Source: Phoronis australis (Eukaryota > Phoronida > Phoronidae). From it: a stretch of DNA of 22,111 bases. The position numbers and the translations under genes are program-made. A model generated the notes under the pieces. That model saw only the letters and a program-made list of their open reading frames with translations, was not told the origin of the DNA and made no database searches. The stretch is from NCBI GenBank assembly GCA_002633005.1, contig NMRA01000597.1, forward strand, positions 235,199-257,309, read 5' to 3'. Within the stretch, counting starts at the first letter, position 1, and every line of letters begins with the position of its first letter. Below are positions 8,071-19,078 of the stretch, piece by piece.

Positions 8071-9480
8071 ATATGAATCGGACCGTATGTTGCTAATAGC
8101 ATATGAGTTGCAGTATGTAGTGTGTGGGGAGGGTGGTGGGGTCCTTTCCATTCCTTAATTACTCTGTGTTGGAACTACTGTTTGTTGAATAGAAATTATA
8201 AAACACACATATCATAAGGTATGGTAATTTAAGTGTAAATTTTTGGTGTATTATTTATCAGGTGACACAATCCGTGAGTTGGAATAAAACTTGGAAAGAA
8301 AATGAATGAAAAATGCAGGTGGTATGTATTTTGCAATTGACTATTAATTGCTTAAGTTATGTCTGAGTGCAGGTCAATTCTACCACATTTCTAAGGATCC
8401 AATCTGGGTTATCAGATAATTACTCAGATGTATGCTTACATGAAATGATACCACATTAGTTCAGCTACATTAAATTTTTTTATCTCGCTCTTTACACATG
8501 CTCTGCATTTCCAAGTCATTGGTTACCTTACAAATATTTCTGTTTTATCAAATATGATGCTAAATTTAGAAAAGTTGTGTACTTTAATTAGTCTTGCCAT
8601 GTTCGCAAGACAGTATCTTTTATGTTGATTTAGAGGGTGTATTTGACAGGCTTTTTTTCTTTCAACACCTCACTTATTTGCCTTCTCAAGTGTTTAATTT
8701 GTGCTACCTTTTTGAACTATTAAAGGGAACGCATATTTGTTCAAGTGTGTTTTGACTTTCAAATGTACTTTCACCGGCTTTTGTTGTTTTTTGTTCCTGG
8801 TGTTATCAAGAAAAAAGTTAAAATGCTGTATCATTGCTTGGTGTATTGTTTTCAAATAATCAGGATAAAGCATTGTATTCAAACACATTTTGATACCTTA
8901 AACATACAGTTGGATGCCGCTGATCAAAAGATTACAAAGGTTTTGCACTTATACCTTCCTAAACATGTTTTTTCTTCAGATATGCATTTGTTTATGGTAT
9001 ACACAAATGTCCATAGGCTTTGCTGAAGGAGTGTCCATCCTTAGTAACCTGGCAATTAAGATTTTAACTTGTTGTCTGCTTGCTGCATCCTGTATTTTAC
9101 CAAGTACAAAAATTGGCTATCAAGAAAATCCCATAAGTCCATTGTTTGTAAATCCAAATCATGTAAACGTTTTGAGCCTGCTCTAGTAACAAACAATCAT
9201 CAGCTGTCATGCAAATCCTTTATTTGTGGAGTAACCTAGGAGGTTTTCAGATGTACTACCTTTGGAACCTGATGTTTTGATACTTTATTGGGAAAACTGA
9301 CATTAACAAACTCGGCTGTTTTACGGCGCCTTGTACTTCGTCTATAGGTGTCAAATCCTCTACTCTTAAATTTGGGGCTGACCTCGGAGTGTTCGCCCAA
9401 TGCCTAAGTGAGCCTAAGCCAGACTGTTACTAACCTCTCATACATAATTGATTCACAAATTATTTATGCTCGTTGCTTAG
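8071..9480. other. Intronic stretch without an identified gene
   Basis: AT-rich sequence with overlapping short open frames on both strands at about 8700-9190; none has a recognisable motif or plausible splice context, and opposite strands are open over the same bases. No bounded repeat is clear. Confidence 0.4.
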
Positions 9481-9489
9481 CCGCGATGC

Positions 9490-9650
9490 TGAAGAATCTA
9501 TTCACTAATTTCTTTTATAATGCCTCGATCTTAAAAATTCTGGCAAAGACAGCTCACTTCAATTTTAAAAACAGTTATGTCGGTCTTTTAAATTGCCTCA
9601 CTTATTGTTCGGTTTTTTACTTTGAAACTCGTATGCTTAACTGGCGTGTT
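9490..9650. repeat. Dispersed repeat copy B, related to 5360-5520
   Basis: This copy carries the words CTAATTTCTTTTATAATGC, TTCAATTTTAAAAACAGT, GTCGGTCTTTT and TTTTTTACTTTGA in the same order as the copy near 5.4 kb. The open frame through it (9408-9686) is therefore likely accidental. Confidence 0.45.
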
Positions 9651-11090
9651 GGTTTACGACCGCAATTATCTCATCCAGCATGTTAAGCCTAGCCCCCTTC
9701 AATCCGTCTTGGCTCTGTCAAGCCTCTGTGCTGAGGACTTACACTGGATACTCTGGCATAAACAGTACGGCTAATTCTCCTCCACTTGTGCGCAAAATCT
9801 TGTTAGGGTAAGATTTGCCTAATATACAAGAACAGCTGTCATCTAGATGCCTGTTTATCATGTTCTTTCATTTGAGATCATTTTGTGTGGAGCAGAGCTA
9901 TTAAGTGATGACTTCCTGGCAATGGCCTTTCCTGTGCAGTTAACTTTGCCAGTATCGAAGCTTCGAAGTTAATTGTGGTTTACTGCGAAGTTTGAGCGAT
10001 AGTGTCTCCATCACATTCAGAGTTATAGCTCAGCAAAGTTATCCCAAGGTGGCGCTAACATGACCTTTGGTCATATGGCCTTGCTGTTTTTCGACAGTGC
10101 TTCCCATAAAAAATTGCAAGGACCTCTCCCTATCCCAAGTTGGCAACTGAGAACGTCAACTTCACAAGACAGCCTATAGTTTCCACGTTGGGACGATGAT
10201 GATATACTAGACATAATAAACGAATCAACTCTTGCACAGACAAAAGTAGTATGGCGTGGCGGCCCCTGGTTTGGGTAGTACACTACATTTTCATTGAGTT
10301 TTTTAATGAAAGGAATCCAGCAAATGCATGGATAAATTGAAACAGAATGTTTATACCACCAAAATAATAATTATTAGAAATATATATTAACAAACAGTAA
10401 CCAGTCACCACCCACTGTTGACGAACACAGGCAGTGACCCTTGCCGATAACTCCGATGGCATCCAGTCGAAGTAATAAGTGTTCCCATTGTAGCAAAGCA
10501 GCGACGCTTCTCTGTTAAATCCACCTTTTTATTTCAGAATTAACTTGCGATGTTAACTCTGATTCAAGTCTAAAGTTAAGTGTTCGGCAACACCGGAGCT
10601 TCGGAGGCAGTGGAAAAGGCCTTTTTAGCTAGTGATTCTTTTCAGGGTTTGGCTTCTTTACTGAAACTCCTCATTAAAAGTTATGTGTGGACCATTTTGA
10701 ATCTCAAGAAATACATAAAATTTACTAAAAATAGATTTGTTAGGCTTCAGTTAATCAAAGTAGTTTTGTTTCGTTGTAATCTTGTGGTAGATAATTGGCA
10801 TGTGAGTCCTCAGATGCCAGACAAAAGAGCAAATGAGCGCTTAATAATGGACTTAAGATTGATATCTGATTTAGCCTCGATTTTGAAACCTGTGCTGTCG
10901 TCTGGAGTTGAAACCATTGAAACGGAAGGTTCTTGTAATGATAAAATTTGATTTGTTGACCGGTATTTCAATCAGACGAATTTATACACCTTAATGTAAT
11001 CACCATTGTAATTGGCATGGAAGTCAGGGTGCAGGACAAAAGACTGCTTCAACACTCAGTAATATTTGTTGGTAACATCTTATTCTTCTT
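9651..11090. other. Intronic stretch without an identified gene
   Basis: It contains the 12-bp palindrome TCGAAGCTTCGA (9955-9966) nested in TTAACTT/AAGTTAA arms. A 123-codon open frame lies at 10580-10951; it has no motif I recognise and is discussed among rejected items. A TTCTTA-type short repeat begins near 11080. Confidence 0.35.
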
Positions 11091-11099
11091 ATTCTTCTT

Positions 11100-12200
11100 C
11101 TGACCAACTTCGAGGCTTAATAACTCCAAAATGGGTGTAGGTATGTTCTTTAAATTCTGCATGTGATATTTGGCAGTACATAAATTTTTTATGCATTATA
11201 TAATCGTATTCCATATTGCACCTGAAGAGGGCGTTTGGTGCAAAGGTCATATAATTTTCGAAATGCTACTCCTCCAGTTTTAAAGTTATCTTTTTCAAAT
11301 ATGGTGCACAGGTATAAGTCAACATGACAATATAAAACATTACTTTTCTAAGTAATCCAATCATCCAATCAGATAAAACAGGTCAAAGGTCATTAGGTGC
11401 AAACTAAAATTTTGAGCTAGATACTTCAAATTCACAAGTCTGATTGGTACGTCTAATTCAATTCGAAATACAAAGTTTCAGGTCATTTAGTGCAACCATG
11501 GGGTCATTAGGTGCATTTTTCTTCAGAAAATTAGTCCTTTGATTCACCAAGTATTCTGATGTGTCAACCGTTAGACAACTGTAATTCTCAGCATTAAGCA
11601 CACTTTTCACAGGCTTTGCAATAATTCTCATAATTCTTATAATGCACCGGATAAGGTCAATTAGTGCAAAGGTCATCTAACGTTCAAAATGTTATATCTC
11701 CTACATTTTTCAAGGAATTCTTTTCAATTTCAGCACACTGGTGAAGGTCAACATGCCAATTGAACACCCTACTTTACTACGCAATAGGCTTAACCAATCA
11801 GAAAAAATAAGTCGAAGGTCATTGAGTGCAAACTAAAATTTTGAGCTAGAGACTTCAAACTTACATATCTGTTTAATAAATGCAATTGAGTTTGAATTCT
11901 AAATTTTCAGGCCATTTGGTGCACCCATGGGGTCATTAGGTGCATTTAGTGAAAGTTTGACCAATTCATCCATCTTGTATTCTGAAGTGCTTAAAATAAA
12001 ACATCTTAATTCTTAGCATCAACCACACTTTTAATTGAGTTTAGAATTTTTCCCTCATCAGGGCTCATAATGCACCAGAAGAGCTCAATTATTGGAAAGG
12101 TCATCAAAATATTAACATGAAATTTCTCCTACAATTTTAAAAAATTCCTTCTCATATTGGTAAATGGGTTGCTGTCAATAACTTCCCATAACAATCCCAA
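11100..12200. repeat. Tandem repeat array, unit about 427 bp, with AGGTCATTAGGTGCA words
   Basis: Unit landmarks GCACC(T/G/A)GA.(G/A)AG start at 11218, 11644 and 12072 (offsets 426 and 428). Each is followed by GGAAAGGTCAT- or GCAAAGGTCAT-like sequence and TATCTCCTACA.TTTT-like sequence. Units 1 and 2 share GTGCAAACTAAAATTTTGAG and CCATGGGGTCATTAGGTGCA at matching offsets; unit 3 is truncated near 12200. Within units the word (A/G)GGTCATT(A/T)(A/G)GTGCA recurs at least eight times (near 11230, 11388, 11480, 11503, 11660, 11815, 11912, 11930). No protein is encoded. Confidence 0.75.
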
Positions 12201-13940
12201 AAGTAGGATGCGCAGAGTCCATTATTGCCGTGACAATAATCTTTCTAGTTTGTTTTAATCTTTTATCTCAGTGTTTCATTGCATCTTGTGGGTATATACC
12301 ATATTGTAGTTTCTGAATGTTAAATACTCCACCCATGCTACTCTATTGCTATTGCTTCAGTAGTCAGATCGGATCTTGAAAATTCTATTCAAATCTGATA
12401 CAAACAACAAAAAACATTAACATTTCAAACACAGTCTCTGTCAGTGGAATGAGCAACTGCTTACACAAAAACACTTTTGATATTTTTAACTCTAAAATAC
12501 TATGACATACTATTCTTAGACATCGCTCTTCTGGTGGGGTTTTAACTTATTTGTCTTATTAATGTAACTCAAACACTGACTTCAGCTCTTCACTGGGAAT
12601 AAGATCACCTGGAGTGAAGATGAGTTGTGTTTTTACTTTGAACCGCGGTTTGTATATGAGATGTGTTAGTATGCCTCTCAACAACCAAGGTGTTTCTGTC
12701 TGTTTCTTGAGAAAAATTCTCTGTGACTTTTGTTGCACCGTTCGGGGCAGTCTGGTGCATGTTTCCAGATTAACATTTGTATCGGTGATGTCACGCGATC
12801 CAAGCCCACAACTGGGATCATGAACAGAAGTTCCATATGAGGAGCAGTCAGAGTCTGCGACGACAACGAATCATCTTGGGAACGAATGCGTTAAGATGGT
12901 TTTGCAATGCACTTCAGGCACATATGAATGATGTACAGTGAAACAACACAAGGAAAAGTGCCTGTCACTGATTGAAACATGTGGGTCAGATAGGGCTGGA
13001 TAAACAATAGACTTTAATTGAGAAATAAAGAATGAACAAGAACTATGACATCGTATTCAAATTTCACTACATTCTTTGTGGGTATTAGATCGCTCAGATA
13101 AGGGAAGTCAAGTCTCCTCATTGTGTTGCTCAGGCAGGTTACACACAGTAGAGATTAGGACATATCAACAAACAAACAGCAGTTGCAGTGTTTTTTCTCT
13201 GGTCAGTTGTTGTTAAGAGGTTTTTATGGTTCAACCAATGATCAGTTTAATTTGACGGATTTTGTTTTTTATAGTCCACTGAGTGTACAAAATAAGCGAG
13301 GAAAGATTACTGCCACAAATAGGGAGCAGTTATCACTGCCACCCATCTCAATTCCCTGATCTTCAAACAAAAGGCGCCAGTCATAAAAGACCAGGCACTG
13401 CAACAAGTGTTCCTATTGTAACCCCAACCTGCAAGAAGCCAGTAGTTGCTGGTTGGGAAATGCAATGTAGCGTGTAGCGCTGAGTGAAATAAGCTTCATA
13501 GTGTTTCACAAAGGTATTGATTTTATTTTCTTTAAAGAGGCATTCTCTGTGAAAAAATAATTTTATAAAATCAGAAGTCAAGTACATTGAACGCCTCAGC
13601 TCTGCAGCACCAGTGGTAAAGTGGTCGCTGAGCCAAATCCCATGTGTTACAGAGCAGTATAATTTAAGCATCATTAAATATCTTGCAGACAACCACCAGA
13701 ACTTGTGAGTTGTAGCAAAATGACTACAACGAGCGATTTTGTTGTTTTGTAGCCTCTGATCAAATCTCCAGTTTGAGGCAGTAACAATACATTATTTTGT
13801 ACTAGGTCAGTTTAGAAATAGGCAATACTGGCCATCCCACGTTCAAGAATTAAAGAATGCAATGCCCGACATTTTGGAGAATGTTTACCATAACAACTTT
13901 AAGAAGTGTATCTCATCCAATAATGATCCCAAAGACGTCC
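12201..13940. other. Intronic stretch without an identified gene
   Basis: It holds a small foldback at about 12588-12624 (CTCTTCACT/AGTGAAGATGAG). Opposite-strand open frames at 12614-12866 and 13283-13692 overlap each other and lack motifs. I see no convincing exon. Confidence 0.35.
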
Positions 13941-13946
13941 CGTCAT

Positions 13947-13998
13947 ATTATGCATGAACATTACGCATGAACGTTATGCTTGAACATTATGCATGAAC
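13947..13998. repeat. Four-copy tandem repeat, 13-bp unit ATTATGCATGAAC
   Basis: Units at 13947, 13960, 13973 and 13986 read ATTATGCATGAAC, ATTACGCATGAAC, GTTATGCTTGAAC and ATTATGCATGAAC, followed by a broken ATTATTT. Units 1 and 4 are identical. Each contains an ATGCAT octamer-like core. Confidence 0.85.
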
Positions 13999-14109
13999 AT
14001 TATTTGGATTACAGTGTGACTCTCAGAAACTTGGCCTCGCCAACATCCCAACACACTTAACACTAGACCAGTAGTGTACACTAAAAATTCTTTCAAATGT
14101 AGTCCAGTG

Positions 14110-14145
14110 CAGGGCTCGACGTTTAGCATAACGTCATCTCACAGA
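14110..14145. mobile_element. Possible truncated hAT-like end (CAGGGCTCGAC)
   Basis: CAGGGCTCGACGTTTAGCAT resembles, from memory, the terminal sequence of widespread invertebrate hAT-type MITEs that begin CAGGGCTCGA. No matching inverted end (TCGAGCCCTG) is found downstream, so at most this is a one-ended relic. Confidence 0.25.
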
Positions 14146-14552
14146 AGCGAACCTGTAAAATCCCCAGGTCTCCATACCTGAACTGAGGTGGCCTAATCTC
14201 ACGACATATTCAGACGGAGATACTGAAATGAAATAAATAAGATACCTGAAGTGAAAGGCCGTGGAATTCAGCAAATATTCACCAATGCACCCAAAATCTG
14301 CACAGGTTTTTGTGCTTGAGCGGGAAATTAGGAGTATATCCCGTGCTGTGTAACCATTAGTTTCTCCGAGTCAGGCCCAATATTCCATGCACAGGCTCAG
14401 CTCTCTGTTGAGGCAGGTGAACATGATCACGGTCTTCTGATTTATGCCAAACGATTTTGACTTCAGTTTACTTCCTATGGTGTTTTGAGTGAGTGCTTAA
14501 ATGCAGCATGGCAATTTTTTGTTGTGACCTTGGATTTCTACCAGGTAGTTGA

Positions 14553-14710
14553 CAGTGCTGTAGTGGTAAAATTAGAGGTAAGTTAAGGCGCCCAAAGCCC
14601 ACCGTATCAACTTGAGCACTGAACCTAACTTATGGTGCATAGGCGCTACGATCAAATGCTAAAAGGTGGTTGGCTGCGCCTATGTGCGCCTGCGCCCCAT
14701 TACAGCACTG
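14553..14710. mobile_element. hAT-type MITE with 8-bp target-site duplication
   Basis: Termini CAGTGCTGTAGTGG (14553-14566) and the reverse complement of 14697-14710, CAGTGCTGTAATGG, match at 13 of 14. Flanking 8-mers GTAGTTGA (14545-14552) and GTAGCTGA (14711-14718) match at 7 of 8. A CAGTG-type terminus with 8-bp duplication is the hallmark of the hAT superfamily. The 158-bp interior encodes nothing and is GC-richer, with repeated GGCGC and TGCGCC words. It would have been moved by a transposase encoded elsewhere. Confidence 0.85.
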
Positions 14711-14718
14711 GTAGCTGA

Positions 14719-17202
14719 ACAAAGTTTGAGGTCCTCATCCTCCAGGTTGCCAAATCAAGCCTACTGCAGTGAAATTTGTGGAAGTAGTTTTCCCCACCAT
14801 CATTTGTGCTGTGAAATTAGCTTTGTGTCGGCAGTGAATTAGCAGGACTTCATGTGAGTTCTTTGCAGATATTTTCCGCAGAATTTTCAGTTGATTGGTT
14901 ATGATCAGAAATTCTGCATGTTTTGCCATTCATGTGGTAAATTACAGGATTCCGGAAAAAATCCACAAGAAATTGCATGAAAAGGCCTTTTGTTTTTAAT
15001 TTTTCCAGATTTCACTATGGACTCTGTGTGAACTTAATGAACTTTACTTTTCGCCAGTTTGGATCATTGAAAGAGTTTCACCAACCTATTGAGAGACAGC
15101 ATTAACAAATTCGTAAATTAGTCTTTCATGTATTTCCATTTTTTACTTAAAAATATTTAAGAATGAAATGCTAGTTGTCTCAGCACAGTAGAAGCCATTT
15201 TTGTGGATGCTGCACCGCCAAAAATTAAAAGTTATCTAAAAATTTCTTATTCGAATTCTGCTTATTTTGAAGAGATTTGATTTCGTATTGAAACAAAATA
15301 ATTTGCCTGGCTAAAAGTTTCTACTAGCTTGAGGTTTGGTTGAATTACTGCAATGAATTTTGAAGTGAAAAGAAACGGAAAGAGTATCTTTAAATTTATT
15401 AACTTCTTTTGTCATATTTCTACTTCAAGTTGATGATTCATTCAAGTTAGGCATTGGTATTTTTTGCCTTGGGTATGTTGTATGGCTTCTTAATATTTCA
15501 GAACACTTCCGCAGTTCATTCAGTAAAAGTAGAAATTGCGTCAAATATATTGTACAATTTTCAAGGACAGAGGCCCAAAAGACTTGCATAAAATTGGGTC
15601 ATGGGACTCACCACTCTAGATTTTTAGTATGGTTTTATGTGTCATACAGGACCACATAACACGACATTTTTCGAGGCCCAGCCCATAAAGCTGAAATGGT
15701 TGGCTATAATTTTCAGCCTACCATAAAATTTTTCCTAGATGTATCTATTGATGTGGTGGCGAAGTGTTGAGTATGCATATTCAAAGTGAATATATATCAT
15801 ACAAAGTACATGTTTGTGACCATTGGTCATTAGAAGGATTTGGATGTATACAACAGAACATTCTTTTAAGTGAAGTGGGTGTACTTAGATTGCTCCATGT
15901 GTTTCTGTGTTGTTTGTCGTAAAAATCGCTCTAAAGTTAATGCTGTGTCACTCAGGGTTGTTAAAAACTTTCTCAGTCTTCATGCAATTTTTATGATTGA
16001 ATTTTCTCATAATGCAGTGCAGTAAATGACTTTATGGTAGGATGTATTCATACTGCGTATGGCATTATTAATTCCAAAAATATGGCCATCATGAGTTTGA
16101 TTCATTTTGGAGAATTTAAATTTCCCCTTCCTGTGCATTCAATGAATCCTCAGTATAGCAAATGTGTGTCATTTTGTGATTTCTGTGTATATAAATGTCA
16201 TATTTTAACCCGTCTCATAATTATATCCTGTTTGCACTAGACTTGAAGTTGACAAGGTTCAGCTGACACAGAACCAGACGATTTAGTGCATGAAGTATGA
16301 AAGCATAACTGATACAGAGCAAATTGACACCATGGTGACAATTTTTGTCTTCTTTTATTGTTTGTGAGGTTGAGCAAGTTGCTCCCAATCATCTTGCTCC
16401 TGTCAACTAAACGTGTAAACGCAAAAATAGAGAACCTGTGTGACTGTGGGTATTCAGCTTGCTGCTACACACTACAAGCCAATGTATTCAGACAAAATCA
16501 CTTGCAATTTTTAGTGTTCCACTAGACAGCTGGGCAGAAGCCAAATTCACTGTCAGAGAATGAAGGGGAATTAACGGGAAATTTTGAGTAAGATGGCTGT
16601 TAAGCCATTCTGTACTTAAAACTTAGCCGCCTTGTTGGTTATTACTGGTCATTTTTGCTGTTAACAGAATTAGCCATCATGATGAGGACAAGTATTTTGT
16701 CCGATTACTTTCCGCCTGTAGCATAATTACAAGGAATGTTATGTTACTAATGTATGCATAATACATTATTCTCTATGTGTGTACTAGCCGGTCAGTGTTT
16801 AGCCTTGGCTGTACCTAATGTTTGATGTGAATCTTCTTGAATTTCGTAGTTTAATTTTTATTCTTTCATTTCTTCACTTTCATCATAATTATGTTACCAA
16901 GACAAATCACACTTCCTGCAACCATGGAGGAATAATGAGATGAAGCCTGTATTTCTTTTAAACAACAATATCTCTCGAGTGGATTTTTCTCATTCAAAGA
17001 CAAGTTTAACTCAATTTTGATACTAATAATAATCCTTAATGCCTAAGATTTTTTTTTTTCATTTGGCCTCAGATGCTCAAGTAAATCTCAACAACAAGGT
17101 TGAATTCAATAATTGTCTCGCTACCTAAGTCATGTGCTTTCAATGAAAATACACAGGAATGTCTGGCAAGATCTTGGTTTTCCTAGGAAAAGATTTGCCT
17201 TT
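14719..17202. other. Intronic stretch without an identified gene
   Basis: AT-rich. It contains a small perfect inverted repeat TAATGTAT/ATACATTA with a five-base loop at 16748-16768. Otherwise there are no bounded elements, RNA genes or credible open frames that I can support. Confidence 0.4.
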
Positions 17203-17447
17203 CTGGGGCCCATTCCAAGAAACTGTCTTCAGTTCATTTCCTACTCAAGTGTAAAATTTGTCTACTTCACTTTGAAACTTCCACATCCAGTTAGTCAAAA
17301 TTAAGATAAAACTTAAGTCAAAATCTTAAGGCAAACTTAAGATCTCTTTCTTAAAACAGACTTGAGACAAAGTCGAGTTTTATCTTAAAATTGATGGAAA
17401 TTTAAGATTTGTCTAAGCAAAGTCAGTTTTCTTGCAAAGAGCCCCTG
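17203..17447. mobile_element. 245-bp MITE with CTGGGGC ends and TTAAG-rich interior
   Basis: Left end CTGGGGCCCATTCCAAGAAA; reverse complement of the right end CAGGGGCTCTTTGCAAGAAA, continuing ACTGTCTTCAG versus ACTGACTTTGC. Subterminal arms AATTAAGATAAAACTTAAGTC and its mirror around 17377-17394 also pair. The interior has at least six TTAAG words. The open frame at 17113-17304 crosses the left boundary and is an artefact. A target duplication is not clear. Confidence 0.65.
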
Positions 17448-17917
17448 AACCCTTCCCTTCAGTTTTTAGTGTCACACGAAGGTTAATGACTATATAACAT
17501 TACAGTTACAAACCCTACCTGACCACAACTTAGGTTTAGAGGACTTGCTTCAAAAATGTGTGAAATCTTAATGATATATAAAGAATGCATTTACTTTTTC
17601 TGCAGTGTAATTATTGAAGAATTCATGGAATTTGTGATATAGGCATGAAATTCTGCAGAAGCTTTCAAGTGACTTGGCCAGGAAGGTGTTTGTTATTAAA
17701 TGAATGAATAGTGTTTCTGGTATGTAAACACAATGTAGTACCTGCTTAATATTACAAATATGCTCCATATTCCACCTGTGCTAGAGCATTACAAGTTAAC
17801 TGTACTGGAGCATGAACCAAGCAAGTACTTGGCAATATTTCTTACTGCCAGGAGAATGCTGCTGCTAAGAATGCCCTCTCACTCTCTGAGAGAAATTTAG
17901 AAGGTACTGTTGTGTTG

Positions 17918-17940
17918 TTTTTTTTTTTTGTTTTTTTTTT
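17918..17940 (+). repeat. Poly-T tract (23 bp with one G)
   Basis: A run of 12 T, one G and 10 T. It could be a simple mononucleotide repeat or a minus-strand poly-A tail of a retroposed sequence; no retroposon body was recognised on the minus-strand side. Confidence 0.8.
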
Positions 17941-18299
17941 ATTTATCATTTTGCATCTACAAATATTTTACTACTTGATTAGAAGCAAGGAAATATCAGT
18001 TTTGAAGTTTTGATAACATTCTTGTGTGTATGACTGTGTTTTTGATTTACTGGAGTCACAGACTTTTACTAAATCTGTGCCGAAGTCCATGCTGAATTAT
18101 ATATCTACGGTATTACTTGTATTACTTCCCTTAGTCGGGATTACATTTATTGTTATGTCACGTGTGTGTGAGGAAAACTGGTTCTGCTATGTGCTATGTC
18201 ATTCAAATCATCAACTGCAACCAGTGCTGGGTAATCTAGGGATCACCTGTCCAGGTTTCCATGTTTTAATAATGTTGTTTTGGTTATTAAGGTTATGTG

Positions 18300-19030
18300 G
18301 GTTCCTAAAAAAATGTCGGGCAAAGTTTGCAACGTCATATCTCAGAAATGGCTCATTGGATTCTTATGAAACTTTAAAGTATTGTGGAATAATTATTGTT
18401 TCGACAATAATTGTTCTGTTTCTGCATGAGGGCTATTAAAAATAGGACTTTAATGATTTCAATGAAAAAACTCCAAAATTGCATATTGAACGACAACGAA
18501 TTGATAATTTTGAAAATTGTAGCAGCAATTTTGAGGATTCATCTTGAACATTGAAATTCAGTCGTGTTACAGATACTGGTGCTTTGCTATGTATGTATCT
18601 ATCTTTTATGCTACATTTTATGAAAAAGCCATGGTCAGGTGACCTAGTTAATAGGAGATTGGTATGAAGTCAAACATCAAATTCTGCAGGCTTTCTACTT
18701 TCAGAAAATGTTTACCTTTACTGAGTTAAAAACTATAGTTTTGGGATATATGGCTTAATACACAGACTACTCAATAAGGTTCTAAAAAAATTAAACCTAT
18801 CTTTGCTGCACAAGTGCACAACCTTGAAATGTGCTGGTAGTAGATGAATCTCTTATCTTATCTCTGTGTAAGGTGATGTAATCATTTAATTAAACTCCTT
18901 GAAAAATAAACATGAAAATCTCCTATGTTCTGCTGCACACATGGTGCCCATCCTATACTAACTTACCAATAAAGTGTAGTATGAGGTTCAACTGTCAAAA
19001 TTTGCAGGCCATACTAAACCTTTCCCACTA
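18300..19030. repeat. Diverged relatives of the 11-12 kb repeat family
   Basis: TCATATCTCAGAAATGG and GGATTCTTATGAAACTTT at 18331-18378 echo TATATCTCCTACATTTTTC and GGAATTCTTTTCAATTTC in the 11.7 kb unit. GGTATGAAGTCAAACATCAA (18660) and AGTATGAGGTTCAACTGTCA (18978) echo GGTATAAGTCAACATGACAA (11310). The two internal copies both continue to an ATT.TGCAGGC word and lie about 318 bp apart. Identity is low and judged by eye. Confidence 0.4.
18386..18417. repeat. Hairpin with TTCG loop
   Basis: AATTATTGT and ACAATAATT (18391-18399, 18404-18412) pair perfectly around TTCG, and five further pairs (including G:T) extend the stem on either side. In RNA, a UUCG loop is unusually stable, though its usual C-G closing pair is U-A here. 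It lies at the 3' end of a 137-codon open frame that I do not accept as a gene. Confidence 0.5.
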
Positions 19031-19062
19031 TACTTATGTAATCGGATTGACTTTAGCACTCT

Positions 19063-19078
19063 CGCTAATGCATTAGCG
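19063..19078. promoter_or_regulatory. 16-bp perfect palindrome CGCTAATGCATTAGCG
   Basis: The palindrome carries two inverted TAAT cores (TAATGCATTA), a layout bound by some homeodomain or POU dimers. One perfect 16-bp palindrome is not far from chance expectation in 22 kb. Confidence 0.2.

Noticed and set aside
10580-10951. 123-codon open frame (FGNTGASEAVEKAF... start) after a TTTATTTCAG acceptor-like word
   Set aside because: No recognisable domain; the acceptor is followed by stops in the frame that would join it, and the phase does not continue the phase-0 exon at 1648. A decayed gene fragment cannot be excluded.
13590-13640. Possible tRNA or tRNA-derived SINE head (CAGTGGTAAAGTGGTCGC)
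   Set aside because: The A-box is only loosely matched, no B-box GGTTCRANNCC follows at the right distance, and no cloverleaf forms.
11080-13998. Repeats at 11-12 kb and 13.95 kb as CRISPR arrays
   Set aside because: Units are about 427 bp or contiguous 13 bp with no unique spacers, and the context is eukaryotic.
4411-15515. Exact 15-mer GAACACTTCCGCAGT at 4411 and 15501
   Set aside because: Flanks do not match, and a single repeated 15-mer is not far from chance in a window this size.
18026-18439. 137-codon open frame with three hydrophobic stretches, the longest in the window
   Set aside because: Hydrophobicity follows from T-rich sequence. No motif, no promoter or splice context; its 3' half overlaps a repeat-family relative and a hairpin.
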